The notes under the pieces: generated by a model
The model's database searches: none
Told to the model about the DNA's origin: nothing
Seen by the model: only the letters and a program-made list of their open reading frames with translations
Shown here: piece after piece, positions 59,663 to 64,000 of the stretch
Layout of the letters: every line of letters starts with the position of its first letter
Numbering within the stretch: the first letter of the stretch is position 1
Position numbers and translations under genes: made by a program
Source of the DNA: Bog-532 sp963830385
GTDB lineage: Bacteria > Actinomycetota > Actinomycetes > Streptosporangiales > Streptosporangiaceae
Direction of reading: 5' to 3'
Assembly (NCBI GenBank): GCA_963830385.1
Contig: CAWHMD010000009.1
Coordinates: 372,001 to 436,000, forward strand
Length of the DNA stretch: 64,000 nt

Positions 59663-62343
59663 GCTATCCGCCGGAGGACCGCGGGGAAGCGGGCCGCGGG
59701 CGCAGGCACGCACGCCCGCCCGCCGCCGATCCGGGTGGTCAGGTCGACGAGGGCAGCTGGCCGTCCCGCTACGGCCCGCGCCCGGACTTCAGCCTGCCCC
59801 CCGACGCGGTGGACACCTTGCCCGGCGCCGAGCCCCCCGCCCGCCGCCCGGCCGAGCCCTCCGCCCGCCGCCCGGCCGAGCCGCCCGCCGAGCGCCCCGG
59901 CCGCCACTCCGGCAACACGCCACCCTCCGGCTGGTTCACCAGCCCCCGCGACAGCGCCGAGCTGCCGACCCAAGACTCTCAGCCCCGCGAAGCCTCCCAG
60001 GCGCACGGCGCTGCCCGGTCCCAGGACGCCGCCTGGTCCCAGGATGCCGCCCGGTCCCAGGACGCCGCCTGGTCCCAGGACGCGGGCCGGCCCTACGAAG
60101 GCACCCGGCGCAGCGGCCCCCCCGACCCGGGGCCTGCCGATCAGCGCGCCCAGCCCCAGCCCGGCCGCCGGCGCCGTCCCGAGCCCCAAGACCAGCAGCC
60201 TCCCCAAACACAGCCAGCCTCACCGGCCCCGCAGTCCCGCCCGCACCCATTCGCCTCCCAGACCCCCCAGCCGAACCCCCAGGCCCCCCGCGCCTCCCAG
60301 GCCCCTCAGACCCCCCGCGCCTCCCAGGCTCCCCAGGCTCCCCGCGCCCCTCAGGGCCGCCCGAACCCGTCGGCCCCTCAGGCTCCGCAGTCCCGGGCAG
60401 TCCCGTCGGCCACGCAGTCCCAGCCAAGCCCGCGAGCCCCACGGGCCCCGCTGAACCCATCGGACTCTCCGGCCGCGCAGGGGCCGCCGGTCTATCGAGC
60501 CCCGCAGTCCGGCCCAATCCCACAGGCGTCTCAGGCCCCGCCCGCCCGGCCAAACCCGCGGATCCCGTCAGCCTCGCGCACCCCAGAAACCCCGCAAGCC
60601 CCGCAAGGCCCCCAAGGCCCGCAAGGCCCGCAAGGCCCGCAAAACCCAGCGGCTCCATCTAGCCCTCCGGCCCGCCAAGCCCCGCCCACCCCGCAGGCCT
60701 CACCGTTCTCGCGCACCCCGCGGGCACCCCAGGTCCCCGCGGCCGAGCCTGGTTTTGTGCCCCGGGACGAGGCCTACCAGCCCGGTTACGACGACGCCGG
60801 CTACGGATCGCCCGCCGCTTACGCGGGCCGCCGCGGCCGGGACGCCGAGCCCGAAGACTACGAATTCGACGGACGCGACGGCTACGCAGACGCGGGCCCC
60901 GATGGCCGGTCCGCCGACCGGGACGGCTACGCGAACCGCGCCGACCCCTACGCCGACCGGGACGGCTACACCGGCCGCCGCGACCCGTACCGGGACCCGG
61001 CCGGGTACGACGACTACGACGATCAGGACTTTCCCGAGTCCGGCGAATACACCCACGTGGCCGGGCCCGGCCGGTCCGGTTCGCATTCGCGGTCGCACGG
61101 ACGTTCGCGCGGACCGGCGGCCGCCGGCTCCGAGCCGTCCTGGGACGACGAGGACGGCTACGCCGACGACGAACGCTTCGTCCCCGGCCTCGGCGGCCCC
61201 GACGACGAGGAGGACGACGACGGCGGCGGGGCCGGCCGTGGCCGCGGCGGACGCAGCGGGCGCTCCGGCCGGGGCGGCAGCGGTGGCAGCACCGGCAAGC
61301 GCCGCCGCCGCTGGCTGGTCCCGCTCATCGTCATCCTGGTCGTTCTGCTGATCCCGGTCGGGGTGGGCGGTTTCTACATCTACCGCGCCGTCCAGAGCCG
61401 CTACTACCCAGCCGACTACACCACCGGCGGCACCGGCCAGGTGATCGCCCAGGTACAGAACGGGCAGACCGCCACCCAGGTCGGCCAGCGCCTGGTCACG
61501 CTCGGGGTGGTAGCCAGCGTACGGTCGTTCGAGCTCGCCGCCGAGCACAGCACCAGCAACCGCAGCCTCGAGCCGGGCTTCTACCGGCTGAAGAAGCACA
61601 TGAAGGCCACGCTCGCCTACGCGTCGCTGCTCAACCCGGCCTCCGTGGTCCAGGACAAGGTCACCATCCCCGAGGGCCTGCGGCTGACCCAGATCCAGGC
61701 CCAGCTGGGCGCCCACTCCGGCATCCCGCTGACCGACTATCAGCAGGCGCTCAGGTCGCCGGGGTCGCTCGGCCTGCCCTCCTACGCGAACGGCAAGCCC
61801 GAGGGCTACCTGTTCCCGGCCACCTACGAGGTGCAGCCCAACCAGACCGCCGCCGGCGTCCTCCAGGGCATGGTGCAACGGTTCAACCAGGAAGCGGACA
61901 GCGACAACCTGACCTCGGCGGCCGCCGCCGTGCACATGACCCCCGGCCAGATCATCACCGTGGCCAGCCTGATCCAGGCCGAGGGCGGCAGCACCACCTA
62001 CTACGCGCAGATCTCCCGGGTCATCTACAACCGGCTCAACAAGAACATGAAGCTGCAGCTGGACAGTACGGTCATGTACGGGCTGAACACGTTCGGCATC
62101 ATCGCGTCGAACCAGCAGCTGCAGAGCAACTCGCCGTACAACACCTACAAGTTCGCCGGCCTGCCGCCGGGCCCGATCGACAGCCCTGGCCACGCCGCGA
62201 TCGAGGCGGCGCTGCACCCCGCCGCCGGCAATGACCTGTACTTCGTCACCACCGACCCGAAGACCGGGCTGACCAAGTTCACCTCCAGCCAGACCCAGTT
62301 CGAGCAGTTCCGGCAGGAGCTGGAGAAGAACCTCGGCAAGTGA
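59659..62343 (+). CDS. mltG: Endolytic murein transglycosylase MltG with giant disordered N-terminus
   Basis: 894 residues, far above the roughly 340-600 usual for the family. Residues 1-550 are a cytoplasmic, low-complexity region rich in Pro, Ala, Gln, Arg and Asp, with repeats such as SQDAAW and QGPQGPQG. One helix near 553-575 follows (LVPLIVILVVLLIPVGVGGF). The extracytoplasmic part has a LysM-like piece (VIAQVQNGQTATQVGQRLV) and the YceG domain with YLFPATYEV and the catalytic Glu775 in LIQAEGG. It cuts nascent glycan strands. It overlaps ruvX by four bases. Confidence 0.93.
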   Translation: MSYPPEDRGEAGRGRRHARPPAADPGGQVDEGSWPSRYGPRPDFSLPPDAVDTLPGAEPPARRPAEPSARRPAEPPAERPGRHSGNTPPSGWFTSPRDSAELPTQDSQPREASQAHGAARSQDAAWSQDAARSQDAAWSQDAGRPYEGTRRSGPPDPGPADQRAQPQPGRRRRPEPQDQQPPQTQPASPAPQSRPHPFASQTPQPNPQAPRASQAPQTPRASQAPQAPRAPQGRPNPSAPQAPQSRAVPSATQSQPSPRAPRAPLNPSDSPAAQGPPVYRAPQSGPIPQASQAPPARPNPRIPSASRTPETPQAPQGPQGPQGPQGPQNPAAPSSPPARQAPPTPQASPFSRTPRAPQVPAAEPGFVPRDEAYQPGYDDAGYGSPAAYAGRRGRDAEPEDYEFDGRDGYADAGPDGRSADRDGYANRADPYADRDGYTGRRDPYRDPAGYDDYDDQDFPESGEYTHVAGPGRSGSHSRSHGRSRGPAAAGSEPSWDDEDGYADDERFVPGLGGPDDEEDDDGGGAGRGRGGRSGRSGRGGSGGSTGKRRRRWLVPLIVILVVLLIPVGVGGFYIYRAVQSRYYPADYTTGGTGQVIAQVQNGQTATQVGQRLVTLGVVASVRSFELAAEHSTSNRSLEPGFYRLKKHMKATLAYASLLNPASVVQDKVTIPEGLRLTQIQAQLGAHSGIPLTDYQQALRSPGSLGLPSYANGKPEGYLFPATYEVQPNQTAAGVLQGMVQRFNQEADSDNLTSAAAAVHMTPGQIITVASLIQAEGGSTTYYAQISRVIYNRLNKNMKLQLDSTVMYGLNTFGIIASNQQLQSNSPYNTYKFAGLPPGPIDSPGHAAIEAALHPAAGNDLYFVTTDPKTGLTKFTSSQTQFEQFRQELEKNLGK

Positions 62344-62605
62344 GCCACGGTGAAAGCCGCCGTCCCCGGGTCGCCGATCGCCGCCTGCCCAGCGGCCCCC
62401 GCGACCTCGTCCACAGCATCGAAGGCGCCAACGATGTCGCAATAGCAGCATCAAAGGCGCCAACGATGCTGTGGGCCGCCGGCGTCCTCGCCCACCTTCC
62501 CACCCATTAGCCGAGCGCGACCAGACGCCGCCTCTAGTACCTCAGCCCCAAGGCCGCGAGCCATCCGCCACCCTTGCCCGTTCACCAAAGCTTGATCCCC
62601 GAATA
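62344..62605. other. Gap after mltG with a large inverted repeat
   Basis: No gene is supported here. The main feature is an inverted repeat with arms 62411-62431 and 62454-62474 (21 bases, four mismatches), each containing the AAGGCGCCAA core, around a 22-base centre that can itself pair (GATG / CATC). It may end the alaS-ruvX-mltG transcript, or be an interspersed palindromic repeat related to that at 20640-20690. Confidence 0.6.
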
Positions 62606-62634
62606 GTTCGGCCTCAAATAATTTGACACCGAAC
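62606..62634. promoter_or_regulatory. MarR-type palindromic operator
   Basis: The 29-base site is symmetric about A62620: GTTCGG (62606-62611) with CCGAAC (62629-62634), and TCAAAT (62614-62619) with ATTTGA (62621-62626). Only one of the two inner spacer pairs fails. It lies 24 bases before the MarR gene and overlaps TTGACA (62623-62628), a consensus -35 element. Repression by occlusion is a fair inference. Confidence 0.75.
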
Positions 62635-62657
62635 CAGGGGAGGGCCAAGCTGGCTCC

Positions 62658-63302
62658 GTGACCGCCGAACCAGCCGCTCCGGAGCCCCGGACGTCCGGGC
62701 CAGCCACCCCGGAGTCCCTGACCCCTGGGGCAGCCACCCCGCACTCGGCCGTCCCATCGGAGCCGCCCACCTCCAGGTACTCACCCGAGGACATCCGGTC
62801 GGCCGTCGAGCGGTCCAAGCGGGCCGACTGGGCCTGGGGAGACGAAGGCACCACCATCCCCGACGACGCGGCCCTGCCCGAGTTGCTGCCGCTCGCCTCC
62901 CGGACCATGGGGACGTTCTGGGGCCAGACAGTCCAGGGCACCGGGATCTCCGGCGCCGGGCTGGCCGTGCTGCGGGTGCTGGCCGCCCGCAACGGGCTGA
63001 AGTCGAGCGAGGTCGCCGCCCGGGGCTGGTCGACGCCGGGCACGGTCACCACCGTGGTCGACACGCTGGTCCGGGACGGCCTGGTACGGCGCGAACGGGA
63101 CGACCAGGACCGCCGGGTCGTCCGGCTGTACGTGACCGACCGCGGCATGGACAAGCTCATCGAGACACTGGCCGAGGTCGGGCCCCGCTGGCGCGAATGC
63201 TTCGACTACGTGGACCCGGCCGACGAGCCGGTGATCCGCAAGTTCCTCATCGACACCATCGAGCGGTTCAGCACGCTGATCCGGAAGGAGCGCGGTACGT
63301 GA
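62658..63302 (+). CDS. MarR-family transcriptional regulator
   Basis: 214 residues from the GTG at 62658. After a 45-residue Pro/Ala-rich start comes a winged helix: LAVLRVLAARNGLKSSEVAARG, STPGTVTTVVDTLVRDGLVRRERDDQDRRVVRLYVTDRG, then a helical end for dimer formation. It overlaps the following ABC transporter gene by four bases, so it probably regulates its own operon through the palindrome upstream. Confidence 0.9.
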   Translation: MTAEPAAPEPRTSGPATPESLTPGAATPHSAVPSEPPTSRYSPEDIRSAVERSKRADWAWGDEGTTIPDDAALPELLPLASRTMGTFWGQTVQGTGISGAGLAVLRVLAARNGLKSSEVAARGWSTPGTVTTVVDTLVRDGLVRRERDDQDRRVVRLYVTDRGMDKLIETLAEVGPRWRECFDYVDPADEPVIRKFLIDTIERFSTLIRKERGT

Positions 63303-64000
63303 CCGAGCCCACCGTGCAGGCACCACCAGCCGCAAAAAAGACATCAGTCCCAAGGGAAACACCAGCCCCAAAGGCACCATCAGCCGACTCGCGTCCCGGT
63401 GCCACGATCCGCACCGAAGACCTGCGCAAGACCTACACCACCTCCCGCGGCAACGTGGACGCCGTCCGCGGCATCGACCTGGACGTGGCCCCGGGGGAGT
63501 TCTTCGGCCTGCTGGGCCCCAACGGCGCGGGTAAGTCCACCACGATCGGCATGCTCACCACGCTGATCGTCCCGACCGGCGGCCGCGCCTGGGTGTCCGG
63601 CATCGACGTGGTGGCCAACCCGGTCGGGGTCAAGCGCACGATCGGCGTGGTGCCGCAGAACAACACGCTGGACATGCAGCTCAGCGTGAGCGAGAACCTG
63701 GAGTTCCGCGGCCGCTTCTTCGGCCTCAGCCGCCGGGACGCGCTGCGCCGGGCCGACCAGCTGGTGACCGCGTTCGGGCTGACCGACCGGAGCCGCGCAA
63801 TGGCCACCGACCTGTCCGGCGGCCAGGCCCGGCGGCTGATGATCGCCCGGGCGCTGGTGCACCGGCCGGACGTGTTGTTCCTGGACGAGCCGACCGCCGG
63901 GCTGGACCCGCAGACCCGGGTCAACCTGTGGGACACGCTGCAGGCGCTGCACGACGAGGGCCAGACGATCCTGCTGACCACCCACTACATGGAAGAAGCG
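63299..64000 (+). CDS. DrrA-like ABC transporter ATP-binding protein (cut by window end)
   Basis: 234 codons are present, open to the end of the window. A 45-residue Pro/Ala/Lys start precedes a nucleotide-binding domain: Walker A GPNGAGKST, Q-loop VPQNNTLD, signature LSGGQARRL, Walker B VLFLDEPTAGLDP and the H-loop TTHYMEE. It matches the daunorubicin-resistance (DrrA) type that works with a separate membrane permease, presumably encoded beyond the window. Export of a drug or lipid is likely, under MarR control. The GTG overlaps the MarR stop. Confidence 0.9.
   Translation, partial: MTEPTVQAPPAAKKTSVPRETPAPKAPSADSRPGATIRTEDLRKTYTTSRGNVDAVRGIDLDVAPGEFFGLLGPNGAGKSTTIGMLTTLIVPTGGRAWVSGIDVVANPVGVKRTIGVVPQNNTLDMQLSVSENLEFRGRFFGLSRRDALRRADQLVTAFGLTDRSRAMATDLSGGQARRLMIARALVHRPDVLFLDEPTAGLDPQTRVNLWDTLQALHDEGQTILLTTHYMEEA

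Noticed and set aside
62623..62651. A complete consensus promoter for the MarR gene
   Set aside because: TTGACA is perfect, but the bases 17-18 further on (CAAGCT) are a poor -10, so only the operator is reported.

Overview
The window is chromosomal DNA from a very GC-rich actinobacterium. Third codon positions are almost all G or C, GTG starts are common, and genes often overlap by 1 to 4 bases. A PI-phosphate synthase, an acyltransferase and PimA sit together, which points to an organism with phosphatidylinositol mannosides. DevR-like and Rv1733c-like genes add to the actinomycete signature. The exact genus cannot be told from the sequence; a Streptosporangiales-like lineage is a guess.

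Positions 1-17300 are mostly accessory. The first kilobase is non-coding and rich in hairpins. It is followed by a serpin, a decayed GNAT acetyltransferase, and a sugar-porter permease facing a secreted family 3 glycosidase across a shared terminator. A Tex-type RNA-binding protein comes next, then a low-oxygen or dormancy-like block: a DevR/DosR-type response regulator, a DevS-like kinase lacking the haem GAF domain, an Rv1733c-like membrane protein, and the phosphoketolase-acetate kinase pair. A PPOX-type flavin/F420 protein and an alpha/beta hydrolase end this part.

Positions 17400-44930 hold a widely conserved actinobacterial chain: thrS, a HIT protein, pgsA, a PIM acyltransferase, pimA, a LemA-like gene, pdxS, pdxT, yebC, ruvC-ruvA-ruvB, yajC-secD-secF, apt and rel. 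Three things interrupt it. One is a 1.1 kb repeat-rich non-coding stretch followed by a DUF2975-DUF2975-XRE operon. The second is an EF-G-like gene (fusA2-type). The third is a large LuxR-family ATPase regulator between pimA and the LemA-like gene. The yebC gene carries a one-base frameshift.

Positions 44930-62343 continue with a DUF1707 protein, a GRP-type sugar transporter diverging from an unrecognised secreted four-cysteine protein, DUF349, a membrane-anchored cyclophilin, a metallo-beta-lactamase-fold hydrolase, aspS, a divergent SnoaL/TetR pair, rarA, a DUF948 protein, alaS, ruvX and mltG. In many actinomycetes hisS lies next to aspS and rpsD near rarA; both are absent here. The last 1.7 kb holds a large inverted repeat, a MarR regulator with a clear palindromic operator, and the start of a DrrA-type ABC transporter cut by the window edge.

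The most unusual signals are the interspersed 16-base element (four copies), the repeat cluster at 19955-21098, several remnants made of the start and end of a gene with the middle missing, and the serpin whose predicted reactive bond resembles that of alpha-1-antitrypsin. No tRNA, rRNA, CRISPR array or intact insertion sequence was found.
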